The notes below the pieces were generated by a model. The model was not told where the DNA came from. It saw only the letters and a program-made list of their open reading frames with translations, and did no database searches. From positions 1,416,001 through 1,480,000 of the forward strand of contig NC_011296.1 in NCBI RefSeq assembly GCF_000020985.1: a stretch of 64,000 nucleotides of DNA, read 5' to 3'. The position numbers were made by a program, and so were the translations under genes. Origin of the DNA: Thermodesulfovibrio yellowstonii DSM 11347 (GTDB taxonomy: Bacteria > Nitrospirota > Thermodesulfovibrionia > Thermodesulfovibrionales > Thermodesulfovibrionaceae). This document shows, one piece after another, positions 17,805 through 27,055 of the stretch (position 1 is the first letter of the stretch; every line of letters starts with the position of its first letter).

Positions 17805-19075
17805 CCATAGTTGAAGATGATACTTCTTTTGCTTCTTTCTTAAGGACTATTCTTGAAGAAGAAGGTTACGATGTAGCAGTATTTCATGACCCTGAAACTG
17901 CTTTAAAAAACATACTAAATTTTTCCCCCATTCTTATAATCACAGATTTGAAAATGCCTAAAATGGATGGGATAAAGTTTATTGAAAAAGCAAAGGAAAT
18001 TCTTCCTCACACTGAGTTTATAGTAATTACAGCTTTTGGAAGTATTCCATCCGCAGTTGAAGCAATTAAGAAAGGGGCTATAGATTACATTACAAAACCT
18101 CTTCCTTCACCAGAAGATTTGTTAGAACGTGTGAAAAAATTTTTAACTAAAAAAGCTACGCCATACTATACTGAACATCCTGACCTACCTCCATATGAAA
18201 TCCTATTTGCAGGGATTGAAGATGTTTACAAAGCAATCAAGGAAGTCGCAAAAACTGATACAACCTTAATACTTTATGGAGAAACAGGCACAGGAAAATC
18301 AGCAATTGCTAAGGCAATTCATATTATGAGTGCTAAAAAAGGTGCTTTTGTTGAGATAAACTGTGCTTCAATTCCAGAAAGCTTAATAGAAAGCGAACTT
18401 TTTGGATATGAAAAAGGTGCCTTTTCAGGAGCGATAAAACAGAAACCAGGTAAAATAGAGCTTGCTCATAATGGAACCCTTTTTCTTGATGAAATTGGAG
18501 AGCTTACTGCCAATGTTCAGACAAAATTTTTAAAAGTTTTACAGGACAAAAGCTTTGAGCGTCTTGGCGGACTTGAAGTTATTAAAACAAATGCAAGATT
18601 TATAACTGCTACCAATAAAGATTTAAAACAGATGGTCAGAGAGGGTAAATTCAGAGAGGATTTATACTTCAGACTCAATGTTTTCCCAATCACTATTCCT
18701 CCATTACGTGAAAGAAGGCATCATATAGTTAGAATTGCAGAATACTTGATAGAGAGAATTTCTGCTAAACTTGGAAAGCCAGTTAAAAAACTTAGCAAAG
18801 ACTCCATAGAAACAATAATAAATTATCAATTTCCAGGGAATATTAGAGAGCTTGAAAATATCTTAGAAAGAAGCATCATTATGTCTAACTCAGAGGAGAT
18901 AGAAGTAAAAATTGAAGAAAATTTTACTGAAAATGAAGATTTAAAAAGCATAGAAAAAAAGGCAATAATAGAGGCATTGAAAAAAACAGGAGGAAACAAG
19001 AAACAGGCTTCTCAACTTCTGGGAATTTCTCTGAGAACTCTTTACTATAAAATTAAAGAATTCGGTATTGAGTAG
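17783..19075 (+). CDS. Sigma-54-dependent response regulator (NtrC family)
   Basis: 430 residues: receiver (1-120, phospho-acceptor in ITDLKMPKMDG), AAA+ sigma-54 interaction domain (about 140-365) with Walker A GETGTGKS, the loop 1 sequence GAFSGA (a GAFTGA variant) and Walker B GTLFLDEIGEL, then a Fis-type HTH (about 390-430, KKQASQLLGISLRTLYYKI). It activates RpoN promoters when phosphorylated, presumably by the kinase encoded just upstream. Targets are not evident here. Its stop abuts the stop of the convergent pcm gene with no room for a terminator. Confidence 0.94.
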   Translation: MLNHLRVAIVEDDTSFASFLRTILEEEGYDVAVFHDPETALKNILNFSPILIITDLKMPKMDGIKFIEKAKEILPHTEFIVITAFGSIPSAVEAIKKGAIDYITKPLPSPEDLLERVKKFLTKKATPYYTEHPDLPPYEILFAGIEDVYKAIKEVAKTDTTLILYGETGTGKSAIAKAIHIMSAKKGAFVEINCASIPESLIESELFGYEKGAFSGAIKQKPGKIELAHNGTLFLDEIGELTANVQTKFLKVLQDKSFERLGGLEVIKTNARFITATNKDLKQMVREGKFREDLYFRLNVFPITIPPLRERRHHIVRIAEYLIERISAKLGKPVKKLSKDSIETIINYQFPGNIRELENILERSIIMSNSEEIEVKIEENFTENEDLKSIEKKAIIEALKKTGGNKKQASQLLGISLRTLYYKIKEFGIE

Positions 19076-19726
19076 TCACTCCTCTTTCCATCCATATTTA
19101 CCAATTAATGGAACAAAGGCTACAGGAATAAGGTAATGTCTTTCAAGTTCTTTACCTTTCTTAATTGCTTTGAGCATATACTGAGAGTATCTTTCTCCAA
19201 CAGGAGCAACAATAATCCCACCTTCTTTAAGCTGCTCAATCAATGGTTCGGGTATATCAGGAGTTGCTGCTGTTATTATTATTCTATCAAAGGGAGCTTC
19301 CTCTGGTATCCCTTCTGTACCATCTCTGACATAAACTTTTATGTTTTTAATACTAAGTTTTTCAAATTTTTTCTCTGCTTCCTTTGCAAGAGGCTCTACC
19401 CTCTCTATTGTGTGAACTTCTTTTGCAAGTTCGGCAAGAATTGCAGCCTGATATCCTGAGCCTGTCCCTATTTCAAGAACCTTTTCATCGCCTTTAAGTT
19501 CAAGAAGTTCTGTCATCAGAGCAACAATATAGGGTTGAGAAATTGTCTGTCCATAGCCAATTGGAAGAGCTCTATCATCATAAGCATCATCCATAATGTT
19601 TTCAGGGACAAAAAGATGTCTCGGGATTTTCTTCATCACTTTAATCACTCTTTCATCCCTTATACCTCTTTCAACAATCTGAGTATCAACCATCCATTCT
19701 CTTAGTTTTTTATATTTATCTATCAT
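19076..19726 (-). CDS. pcm: Protein-L-isoaspartate O-methyltransferase
   Basis: 216 residues. SAM motif I is VLEIGTGSGYQAAIL (about 80-94). The family motif PRHLFVP (about 35) and the segment ALPIGYGQTISQPYIVALM are the classic PCMT substrate-site signature. It repairs isoaspartyl residues in aged proteins, useful at high temperature. It is the last gene of the chain mtnA-polyprenyl synthase-surE-FAD protein-pcm; surE and pcm are neighbours in many bacteria. The start overlaps the FAD gene stop by four bases. Confidence 0.95.
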   Translation of the reverse strand: MIDKYKKLREWMVDTQIVERGIRDERVIKVMKKIPRHLFVPENIMDDAYDDRALPIGYGQTISQPYIVALMTELLELKGDEKVLEIGTGSGYQAAILAELAKEVHTIERVEPLAKEAEKKFEKLSIKNIKVYVRDGTEGIPEEAPFDRIIITAATPDIPEPLIEQLKEGGIIVAPVGERYSQYMLKAIKKGKELERHYLIPVAFVPLIGKYGWKEE

Positions 19727-21111
19727 CTTAACTCCCGTTTTAATATCTCTCTTGCTACAAGAATACCAGATACAGAAGCTTGAATCAAGCCCCTACTTAC
19801 TCCTGCTCCATCTCCTGCTGCAAAAAGGTTTTCTATTTCTGTCTCCAGATTTTTGGTAAGCTTAAGTCTCATACTGTAAAGCTTAACCTCAACTCCATAC
19901 AAAAGGGTATGATTAGAATTAATCCCAGGCATTACACTGTCAAGAGTTTCAAGCATTTCAACAATGTTAACAAGATAACGATAAGGTAAAACAAAGCTTA
20001 AATCTCCTGGAGTTGCATCCTTAAGGGTTGGCTGAATAGGATTTCTTATAATTCTTTCTTCAGTTGACCTTCTGCCTTTTTTAAGGTCTCCGAGTCTCTG
20101 TATTAAAACTCCCTGACCGAGATAATTCGCAAGTTTTGCAATGCTCTGTCCATAAAGAATTGGTTCACGGAATGGTTCTGTAAAGTATGTACTTGAAAGA
20201 ATCGCAAAATTTGTGTTATTTGTTTTGTGATCGTAATAACTGTGCCCATTTACAGTCCATATCCCATTTATATTTTCTCTTACCACTTCTCCATAAGGAT
20301 TTACGCAGAAAGTCCTTACTGTATCATCAAAGGTTTTTGAATAATAAATAAACTTTGGTTCATAGCAAACTCTGGTAAGCTCCTCACAAACTATTGCAGG
20401 AACTTCAACTCTGACACCTATATCAACAGGATTGAGTTCTGTAGTTAATTTAAGTCTTTTCGCTTCTTTACTTAGCCAGCTACTTCCAGCTCTTCCAGGT
20501 GCAATAACAATATATTTTCCATAAATTTTTCTTCTATCATTTAGTTCAACTCCTGAAACTTTGCCTCTGTTTACAATAATTTTTTCTACTGAAACATCAA
20601 AAAGTATATCAATTTTTTTTGACAAGTCATCTTTTAATGTTTTAAGCACCTGTGCACATCTTTCTGTGCCAATATGTCTTATCTTTGACGGAATAAATAA
20701 AAGTCCATTTTTTGCAGCCTGAGCTTTTATTTTTTCAACCATTTTATAGTCAGGTTCGTAAACTTTATCTGGAGCACCATATCTAAGATAAATTTTATCA
20801 ACATAATCAATAAGCTCAATAAGTTTGTCTCTATTTACATATTTATCTAAAAAACCGCCTATTTGAGGAGATAAATTTAGTTTTCCATCGCTGAAAGCAC
20901 CCGCTCCTCCCCAGCCACTTAGAATATCACACACAGAGCAGTTGAGACATCTTTTATGGTGTTCCATTGGGCAGACTCTTTTTTCAATGTCTTTGCCTTT
21001 TTCAATAATTAAAACTGTTAGGGATGAACTCTGAACTATCTCTAAGGCTGTAAATATACCTGCGGGTCCTGCACCAACAATAACAATATCATATTTATTC
21101 TTCAATACCAT
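19723..21111 (-). CDS. FAD-dependent NAD(P)-type oxidoreductase (COG2509-like)
   Basis: 462 residues. The Rossmann FAD motif is VGAGPAGIFTA near the N-terminus, and a second glycine-rich FAD motif is NLFAAGDGAGVSRGLIQASVSG at the C-terminus. A four-cysteine cluster (CPMEHHKRCLNCSVC, about residues 47-61) precedes GWGGAGAFSDGKLNLS, which is characteristic of this uncharacterised flavoprotein family. It overlaps surE by 17 bases and pcm by four. The substrate is unknown; the cysteines suggest redox chemistry or a metal site. Confidence 0.85.
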   Translation of the reverse strand: MVLKNKYDIVIVGAGPAGIFTALEIVQSSSLTVLIIEKGKDIEKRVCPMEHHKRCLNCSVCDILSGWGGAGAFSDGKLNLSPQIGGFLDKYVNRDKLIELIDYVDKIYLRYGAPDKVYEPDYKMVEKIKAQAAKNGLLFIPSKIRHIGTERCAQVLKTLKDDLSKKIDILFDVSVEKIIVNRGKVSGVELNDRRKIYGKYIVIAPGRAGSSWLSKEAKRLKLTTELNPVDIGVRVEVPAIVCEELTRVCYEPKFIYYSKTFDDTVRTFCVNPYGEVVRENINGIWTVNGHSYYDHKTNNTNFAILSSTYFTEPFREPILYGQSIAKLANYLGQGVLIQRLGDLKKGRRSTEERIIRNPIQPTLKDATPGDLSFVLPYRYLVNIVEMLETLDSVMPGINSNHTLLYGVEVKLYSMRLKLTKNLETEIENLFAAGDGAGVSRGLIQASVSGILVAREILKRELR

Positions 21112-21844
21112 GTTTTCTTAGATAGTCTAATGCCTGATAGTTTGTCAAATCAATATGAAGGGGAGTTACTGATGCGCAGTTTTCCATTATTGCCTGAATA
21201 TCTGTTCCCTCCATTTTTTGCCATGATACAACTCCTCCTCCAATCCAGTATTGTTTCTCTCCCCAAGGGGAGAAAATTTCATGGATTGAGTTTTCGTAGG
21301 ACCTCTTTCCCTGTTTTGTTATTTTTATTCCTTTGATCTCCTGTAAAGGTTTATTGGGCAGATTAACATTTAAAAGTGTATCTGGGGGGAGTCCTTTTTC
21401 AAGAATAAATTTAGCAATTTTAATTGCATAATAACTTGCTGTTTCATATCTGAAAGGTCTTTCTCCAACAAGGGAAATTGCAAAAGATGGTACACCAAGA
21501 ATTGTTCCTTCAATTGCTGCTGAAACAGTTCCAGAATATGTAATGTCTTCGCCAAGATTTGCACCCTTATTTATGCCAGATACAATCAAATCAGGCTCAC
21601 GGGGTAAAAGCTTTTTAACTCCTACAACAACGCAATCTGTTGGAGTGCCATTAACACTGTAACAATTTTCTCTTATCAAATCTACACGCAAAGGTCTATG
21701 CATAGTTAAAGCATGACTTACTGCAGAGCGGTCTCTGTCTGGTGCAACAATATAAACTTCACCGAGTTCTTTTAAAGCTTCTGCCAGATATTGAATTCCT
21801 TTTGAGAAAAAACCATCATCATTTGTCACCAAAACAAGTGCCAC
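21095..21844 (-). CDS. surE: 5'/3'-nucleotidase SurE
   Basis: 249 residues with the family metal site TNDDGFFSKGI at the N-terminus, PDRDRSAVSHALTM, and GINKGANLGEDITYSGTVSAA with the conserved Asn. SurE dephosphorylates nucleoside monophosphates and short polyphosphates in stress and stationary phase. Its start shares a base with the stop of the polyprenyl synthase gene, and its 3' end overlaps the FAD gene. Confidence 0.95.
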   Translation of the reverse strand: MALVLVTNDDGFFSKGIQYLAEALKELGEVYIVAPDRDRSAVSHALTMHRPLRVDLIRENCYSVNGTPTDCVVVGVKKLLPREPDLIVSGINKGANLGEDITYSGTVSAAIEGTILGVPSFAISLVGERPFRYETASYYAIKIAKFILEKGLPPDTLLNVNLPNKPLQEIKGIKITKQGKRSYENSIHEIFSPWGEKQYWIGGGVVSWQKMEGTDIQAIMENCASVTPLHIDLTNYQALDYLRKHGIEE

Positions 21845-22812
21845 TATTTACTCCTTAGAAGAATATAATCTGCGATTCTAAAAAGTCTTTGTCTGGCATC
21901 TGAGTCTGGAAATATTTCAAGTGCTTTTTTTGCTTTATCTACATAGTTTTTCACTATTTCCATGGATGATTCAATACAATTGTATTGTCTTAGATAGTTT
22001 AAAATTTTCAAAAGATTTTCTTCTGAAAAGCCATCAGATTTTATTGTATTAATGATTTCTTCTTTTCCCTGAGTTTTTTTAATCAGTTCAATTAGTGGAA
22101 GAGTGATTTTCCCTTCCATTAAATCTTTGCCGAGTTTTTTACCAAGCTCGGATTCATCTGCAACATAGTCAAGAATATCATCTATCATCTGGAAGGCAAC
22201 TCCAATATTATGTCCAAAATCTGTTAAAGCCTGTATTTTTTCTTCTGATAGCTTTGCCAGAATTCCTGCTATTCTGCAAGCAGCTCTAATTAAACCTGCT
22301 GTTTTCCCTGTTATAATTTTTATGTATTCATTAAAAGTTATTGTCGGATCTCCTGCTTTCATCAATTGAAGAATCTCTCCTTCAGCCATCTGAGATGTTG
22401 CCCAAGAAAGAGCCTCCATTATCTGAAGACTTTCCTGTGCAACAGAAACATGCAGCGCCTTTGCATATAGATAATCACCAAGCAAAACTGTAACCTGATT
22501 CCCCCATATTCTGTTTGCAGAAACCTGACCTCTTCTTAGTTCTGCTTCATCAACAACATCATCATGTAAAAGACTTGCTGTATGAAGTGCCTCAATTACC
22601 GCAGCCATAATAACTCTTTTATATTCCCTGTAACCAGCAAGGTCTGCACTGATGAGTAAAAATAAGGGGCGAAGCCTTTTCCCACCTGAATTTATAATAT
22701 ATGCTCCGATTGTTGGTATAAGTGTTGCGTCTGATTTAAATATATTTATAAGTTCTTTTTCTACCTCTCTTAATTCAGCTTCATATGTTTTGAATATATC
22801 CTGAAAATTCAC
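21844..22812 (-). CDS. Long-chain polyprenyl diphosphate synthase
   Basis: 322 residues of the trans-prenyltransferase family. The first aspartate-rich motif is [15 protein letters not shown], the second is [13 protein letters not shown], and the substrate motif is GGKRLRP. Length and spacing match IspB/HepT-type enzymes making octaprenyl- to decaprenyl-type tails for quinones. Product length cannot be read from sequence alone. It overlaps mtnA by four bases. Confidence 0.92.
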
Positions 22813-23846
22813 TGTCTGAGCCTCAAGTGCTTTATCTCTGAAGGTTTAAAAATACCTTTTTCTGTAATTATTGCTGTTACATACTTTGCGGGTGTTACAT
22901 CAAAGGCAAAGTTTATCACTTTAATTCCTTCAGGAGCAATTTTAACGCCTTTGATTGTGGTAACTTCTTCAAAGCTTCTTTCTTCAATAGGAATCATATC
23001 TCCTGAAGGAATGCTTAAATCAATGCTTGAAGTAGGTGCTGCAACATAAAAAGGAACATTGTTTTCTTTGCAAAGAACAGAAAGAGAATATGTTCCAATC
23101 TTATTTGCTACATCTCCATTTCTTACAGTTCTGTCTGTCCCAACAATTGCAAAATCAATCATTCCCTTTCTAAGCAGTGCTCCAGCAGTATTGTCACATA
23201 TAAGTGTAACATCTATACCTGCTTTCATAAGTTCAAAAGCTGTAATACGAGCACCCTGTAAAACAGGTCTTGTTTCGCAGGCAATGACTTTGAACTTTAT
23301 TCCTTTTTCTTTTGCAAGATACATTGGTGCAGTGGCTGTTCCATAACCTCCTGTTGCTAATGCTCCAGCATTACAATAAGTTATAACAGTGCATCCTTCT
23401 TTAAAAAATGCTAAAGCATATTCACCTATTCGTTTATTTACCTGTATATCTTCATTGTGGATTCTTATTGCTTCATTCAGTATCATATCTTTAAGTTCTG
23501 AAACAGGGAGAGAAAGATTATTTTTAATTAAATTTTGCATTCTATCAATAGCCCATTTTATATTTATAGCCGTAGGTCTTGTATTGATAAGTCTCTGGAA
23601 AACAGGATTTAAATCTGAAAAAAGCTCCTCAGAAGATGATGCATTTAAACTCATTGAAGCAACTGCCACTGCCCATGCTGTCGCAATTCCTATTGCAGGT
23701 GCGCCTCTTATTGATAGATTTTCAATTGCTCCTGCTATCTGTTCATAGTGAGTACATTTCAAATATTCAACTTTATCTGGCAGCAATCTCTGGTCAAGTA
23801 TATAAACAGTATTATTTTCCCACTTTATAGATTGAAGCATAGGCAT
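22809..23846 (-). CDS. mtnA: S-methyl-5-thioribose-1-phosphate isomerase
   Basis: 345 residues of the MtnA/eIF2B-alpha-like family. Motifs are [15 protein letters not shown], the active-site segment [16 protein letters not shown], and [19 protein letters not shown] with the catalytic Asp. It isomerises methylthioribose-1-phosphate in methionine salvage. Some thermophile homologues accept ribose-1,5-bisphosphate or deoxyribose phosphates. No other salvage gene lies in the window. It appears to be the first gene of the five-gene minus-strand chain ending at pcm. Confidence 0.93.
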
Positions 23847-23942
23847 ATTATAACAATTTTTTACATGCTAAATCTTTATGAGGTTGTTCACTTAATAACT
23901 CTCATTCTGATTAGACTGATGCCTGGAAGAATCTGAACTGAA

Positions 23943-24212
23943 AGGTCTCCTCCTCTCTCTTTCATTCCGAACACCCTCAATTGGTGGGAGGAATTTCTCT
24001 ATTCCTTTGGAGAAAAAAGATGAGATTCCTCACTCCGCTTCGCTCCGTTCAGAATGACAACTCTCTGTCACCCTGAATGCCCATACTGTCACCCTGAGCT
24101 TAAGCGAAGGGTCTCCTCCTTTTAATCGGAAGAGATTCCTCGCCTTCGGCTCGGGATGACAGAATAAGAGCGCTCATCGGAATGAAAAAAAGAAGCTCCG
24201 TTTGGAATGACA
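23943..24212 (+). repeat. Dispersed intergenic repeat cluster, copy A
   Basis: The 472-base gap between mtnA and the pilin gene holds no gene. It holds several GC-richer inverted modules of the type GATTCCTCxC...CGGAATGACA and TGTCACCCTGAGC...GGGTCTCCTCC. The best-kept unit spans about 24085-24162 and matches copy B at 25919-26000 and, inverted, copy C near 29968-30050. The units fold into imperfect hairpins. They resemble REP/MITE-like palindromes seen between genes in many genomes. No encoded transposase is nearby. Confidence 0.75.
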
Positions 24213-24283
24213 AAAAAGCATTGGAAGACAAAGAAAGGGTCGTAATTACCACAAAATGATGTCTTATAAAAATTTGAAAATGC

Positions 24284-24313
24284 TTGAAAAAAAGGACTTT
24301 TTTATTATATAAA
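24284..24313 (+). promoter_or_regulatory. Promoter of the pseudopilin gene, probably leaderless
   Basis: TTGAAA at 24284-24289 is followed after 16-18 bases by TATATA/TATAAA (24306-24313). The ATG at 24319 comes five bases later, so the mRNA would start at or next to the start codon. No Shine-Dalgarno sequence sits at a usable distance. Confidence 0.5.
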
Positions 24314-24318
24314 AATTT

Positions 24319-25779
24319 ATGTTACCTCGTATAAAAAATCAGGGATTTACTCTTATTGAACTTGCTATTGTTCTCATAGTAATTGGTTTACTTATCGGGC
24401 TTGGGGCAAGCCTTATAGGTCCACTTACAAAAAGAGCAAAAGTAACAGAAACAAGAGAGGCTGTAAAACAGGCAAAAGAAGCAGTGTTAGGTTATGTTGT
24501 GAAGAACGGTTATCTGCCTTCAACTCTTGAAGAAGCAGGAGCAAGAAAACTTGATGCATGGGCAAGGGATATTCAGTATTTTAAAGCTTCTGAAATAGTT
24601 TCTGGTGATATATGTGGTAAAAATACAACTTCTATTCAAATAAATGAATGCACAAACACAAATTGTTCAGTATATCTCACAAAATCTAATATTGCTTTTA
24701 TAATCTATAGCACAGGCGAAGATGGAAATGGTAGTTGCACAGGAACTTCTTCTCCTTTTTATGTGAGAGAACAGGGTATGCCGTATAATCCTCCATGTAG
24801 TTATACCTTAACTAATCCTCAATATAATTATGATGATATTGTAGCTTATGTTTCCCTTGATGAAATAAGAGCATTAAGAGGATGCCCACAGCCTCTAACA
24901 ATTGTCTCACCTACTGTATTACCTGAAGGACAGGAAGATTCCTTTTATTCCTATTCATTGCAGGCAATTGGAGGAAAACCCCCATATACATGGACAGGTT
25001 CAGTTGGTAACGGATTAACCATTTCACAATCAGGATTAATCTCAGGAACTATAAATGTTAATAATCAACCTCCAAATACAGGAGAACTTACAGATTGTTC
25101 TTCTTCTCTAACCATAAATGCCACAGTAAATGATTCAGCTGGTTCACAATCTCAAACCTATACAGGCACAATACCTGTTAAACCAAAGCCTTTAAAGATA
25201 ATAACAGAAAATTTACCAACAGGATATATGGGGACTACCTATAATGTTTCACTTTCAGGTTCAGGAGGGCGAAGTAACTATATATGGAGTTTATATAGTG
25301 GAAGTCTACCAAGTGGATTAAATCTTTCAACAAATGGAATAATTTCTGGTTCAATTAGCAATCCTTCTACAGGTTGTGACTCCTCTTATATATCAAATTT
25401 TGTTGTTAAACTGGATGATAACTGCGGACAACCTACTTATAAAGCTTTTTCTATAACTGTAAATGACTCAGATTGTGGGGGTGGCAGTGGAGGAGGCGGC
25501 GGTGGTGGCGGAGGTGGTGGCTGTGCCTCATATTCTCTCAGTATTTCCAATCAAGGAAATGAAAAATCTTTTAGAATTGATTCAGGAACATGTATAAATT
25601 TAGAAAATGGGGGAAGTAGTTATTTGGGAGGTCTAAGCGGAGGAAGTATATTAACGATATACAGAAATTCCTGGTGCTGGGATACTATTTTATTACAAGG
25701 CACAATACAGAGTCTTGACTCTAACGGAAATTGTATTGTTAATGTATCATGTTCAGGTAGTAGTTGCACTGCTAATTAA
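24319..25779 (+). CDS. Type IV pilin-like protein with two putative Ig-like (He_PIG) modules and a poly-Gly linker
   Basis: 486 residues. The prepilin cleavage/methylation site is NQGFTLIELAIVLIVIGLL (about 7-25), with Glu5 of the mature protein present. The pilin head continues to about 190 with several Cys. Two repeats typical of He_PIG putative-Ig domains follow: GGKPPYTWTG...GLTISQSGLISG (about 200-290) and GGRSNYIWSL...GLNLSTNGIISG (about 295-385). A linker of about 15 mostly Gly residues (about 390-404) leads to a Cys-rich C-terminal domain of about 80 residues. The length far exceeds a normal major pilin, suggesting a tip adhesin or minor pilin. No assembly genes are adjacent. Confidence 0.85.
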   Translation: MLPRIKNQGFTLIELAIVLIVIGLLIGLGASLIGPLTKRAKVTETREAVKQAKEAVLGYVVKNGYLPSTLEEAGARKLDAWARDIQYFKASEIVSGDICGKNTTSIQINECTNTNCSVYLTKSNIAFIIYSTGEDGNGSCTGTSSPFYVREQGMPYNPPCSYTLTNPQYNYDDIVAYVSLDEIRALRGCPQPLTIVSPTVLPEGQEDSFYSYSLQAIGGKPPYTWTGSVGNGLTISQSGLISGTINVNNQPPNTGELTDCSSSLTINATVNDSAGSQSQTYTGTIPVKPKPLKIITENLPTGYMGTTYNVSLSGSGGRSNYIWSLYSGSLPSGLNLSTNGIISGSISNPSTGCDSSYISNFVVKLDDNCGQPTYKAFSITVNDSDCGGGSGGGGGGGGGGGCASYSLSISNQGNEKSFRIDSGTCINLENGGSSYLGGLSGGSILTIYRNSWCWDTILLQGTIQSLDSNGNCIVNVSCSGSSCTAN

Positions 25780-25800
25780 TAGAAGGCTATTTAATTATTA

Positions 25801-26016
25801 AGGGTCATCTGAGGTGTCCGATGCCCTGAGGAATTTGACACGAAAGGGTCAGATTCTTCGCAGATCCTTCGCCTACAGTTCAGGGCTCGTTTCGCTCGGC
25901 TTGGAATGACAGTCTTATTCTGTCACCCCGAGCGTAAGCGAGGGGTCTCCTCCTTAGGAGGCAAGGAGATTCCTCGTCGCTTATTCTCCTCGGAATGACA
26001 AGAAGAAGGACGACAG
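25801..26016 (+). repeat. Dispersed intergenic repeat cluster, copy B
   Basis: The 340-base gap between the pilin and TPR genes carries the same module family as copy A. The unit at 25919-26000 begins TCTGTCACCCCGAGCG, runs through GGGGTCTCCTCC and ends CTCGGAATGACA. It matches copy C in the inverted orientation over most of its length. The segment is visibly richer in G+C than the flanking genes. Confidence 0.75.
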
Positions 26017-26040
26017 ACGGAGGTAATTGAAAAATTATAG

Positions 26041-26080
26041 AACTTGTAATTTATTGAGTTTCAGTAAATTGCAAGTTTTT
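26041..26080 (+). terminator. Rho-independent terminator after the pilin gene
   Basis: A 13-base-pair stem pairs 26041-26053 with 26065-26077, with one G-T wobble and an 11-base loop, and runs into TTTTT at 26076-26080. It would end the pilin transcript after the repeat cluster and insulate the TPR gene. Confidence 0.75.
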
Positions 26081-26119
26081 GAACAGTCTCTAATAAAATT
26101 AGGAGGATAGAGGAGATAA

Positions 26120-27040
26120 ATGTTATCCAAAACTAAAAAGGATATACCGCCAGGTCTTATAGCAACCATAAGAACAGAAAAGAGTTCAAAAAAAACCCTC
26201 CTTTTAATGGGGGCTTCAGCATTGATTGTTGCTATAGGCTTTGTTGCTGTTTTTGTTTATAACTATTACCTAATACCAGAATTTAAAAAATCTAATAAAC
26301 CTGTCCAGCAAAATTCAATGGCACAGATTGAAAAAACTCAGCAAACAGAACCTGTTCAAGCTAAGATGGAACAAACCTCAACACAGGTAAAATCTGTAGA
26401 ACCAGAGGTTCCTGAGCAAACTACTAAAACAAAGCTTACCGAACCACCTACCAAAAATGTAAAAAACCCTATAGAAAAACATGAAACTTCAACTCAAGAA
26501 AAATCATTAAAACAAACTGCTTCAGAAAAAAAAGCAAATAAACCTGCTGAAATTCCATTGGAACAGTTTAATACAGAAACAGTCCGGGCAGCAGATTATC
26601 TTTACAGAGCTCAAGATTTGGAAACAAAAGGGAATTATAGTGAAGCAATCTCTGAGTATAAAGAATATCTTAAAGTCACAGGCAAACAAGAACCTAAAAT
26701 TTTAAACAAAATTGCAACGCTTTATCTTTTAATTGGTAATCTCACAGAAGCGTCTCATTATGCTGAGATAGCTTTACAGCAAGCCCCTGATAGCTTAGCA
26801 GTGCTCCTTAATTATGGAGTAATTCATGCTAAAATGGGAAATCTATTAAAGGCAGAAGAATGTTTTAGAAAAGTTCTTTCTGTCTCTCCTGAAAATAAAA
26901 TTGCACTTTATAATCTTGCCCTTTTAAAAGAAAAGAAAAAAGAATATAAAGAAGCATTAAAACTATACGAAAAACTATATCAGCTTGGCGATTCTCAGGC
27001 AGCAGAAGCAATTGAAAGAGTAAGGTCATATATAAAATAA
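26120..27040 (+). CDS. Membrane-anchored TPR-repeat protein
   Basis: 306 residues. The N-terminal cytoplasmic segment contains a membrane helix at about 30-53. A low-complexity Gln/Glu/Lys/Thr linker (about 58-150) follows, then about four TPR motifs (about 155-300), for example YLYRAQDLETKGNYSEAISEYKEYL and ALYNLALLKEKKKEYKEALKLYEKLY. The start has AGGAG five bases upstream. The layout matches TPR proteins of pilus or secretion systems such as PilF or MSHA-associated proteins, and its position beside the pseudopilin fits. No specific homologue is claimed. Confidence 0.8.
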   Translation: MLSKTKKDIPPGLIATIRTEKSSKKTLLLMGASALIVAIGFVAVFVYNYYLIPEFKKSNKPVQQNSMAQIEKTQQTEPVQAKMEQTSTQVKSVEPEVPEQTTKTKLTEPPTKNVKNPIEKHETSTQEKSLKQTASEKKANKPAEIPLEQFNTETVRAADYLYRAQDLETKGNYSEAISEYKEYLKVTGKQEPKILNKIATLYLLIGNLTEASHYAEIALQQAPDSLAVLLNYGVIHAKMGNLLKAEECFRKVLSVSPENKIALYNLALLKEKKKEYKEALKLYEKLYQLGDSQAAEAIERVRSYIK

Positions 27041-27055
27041 TTTAGAAAACATTGT

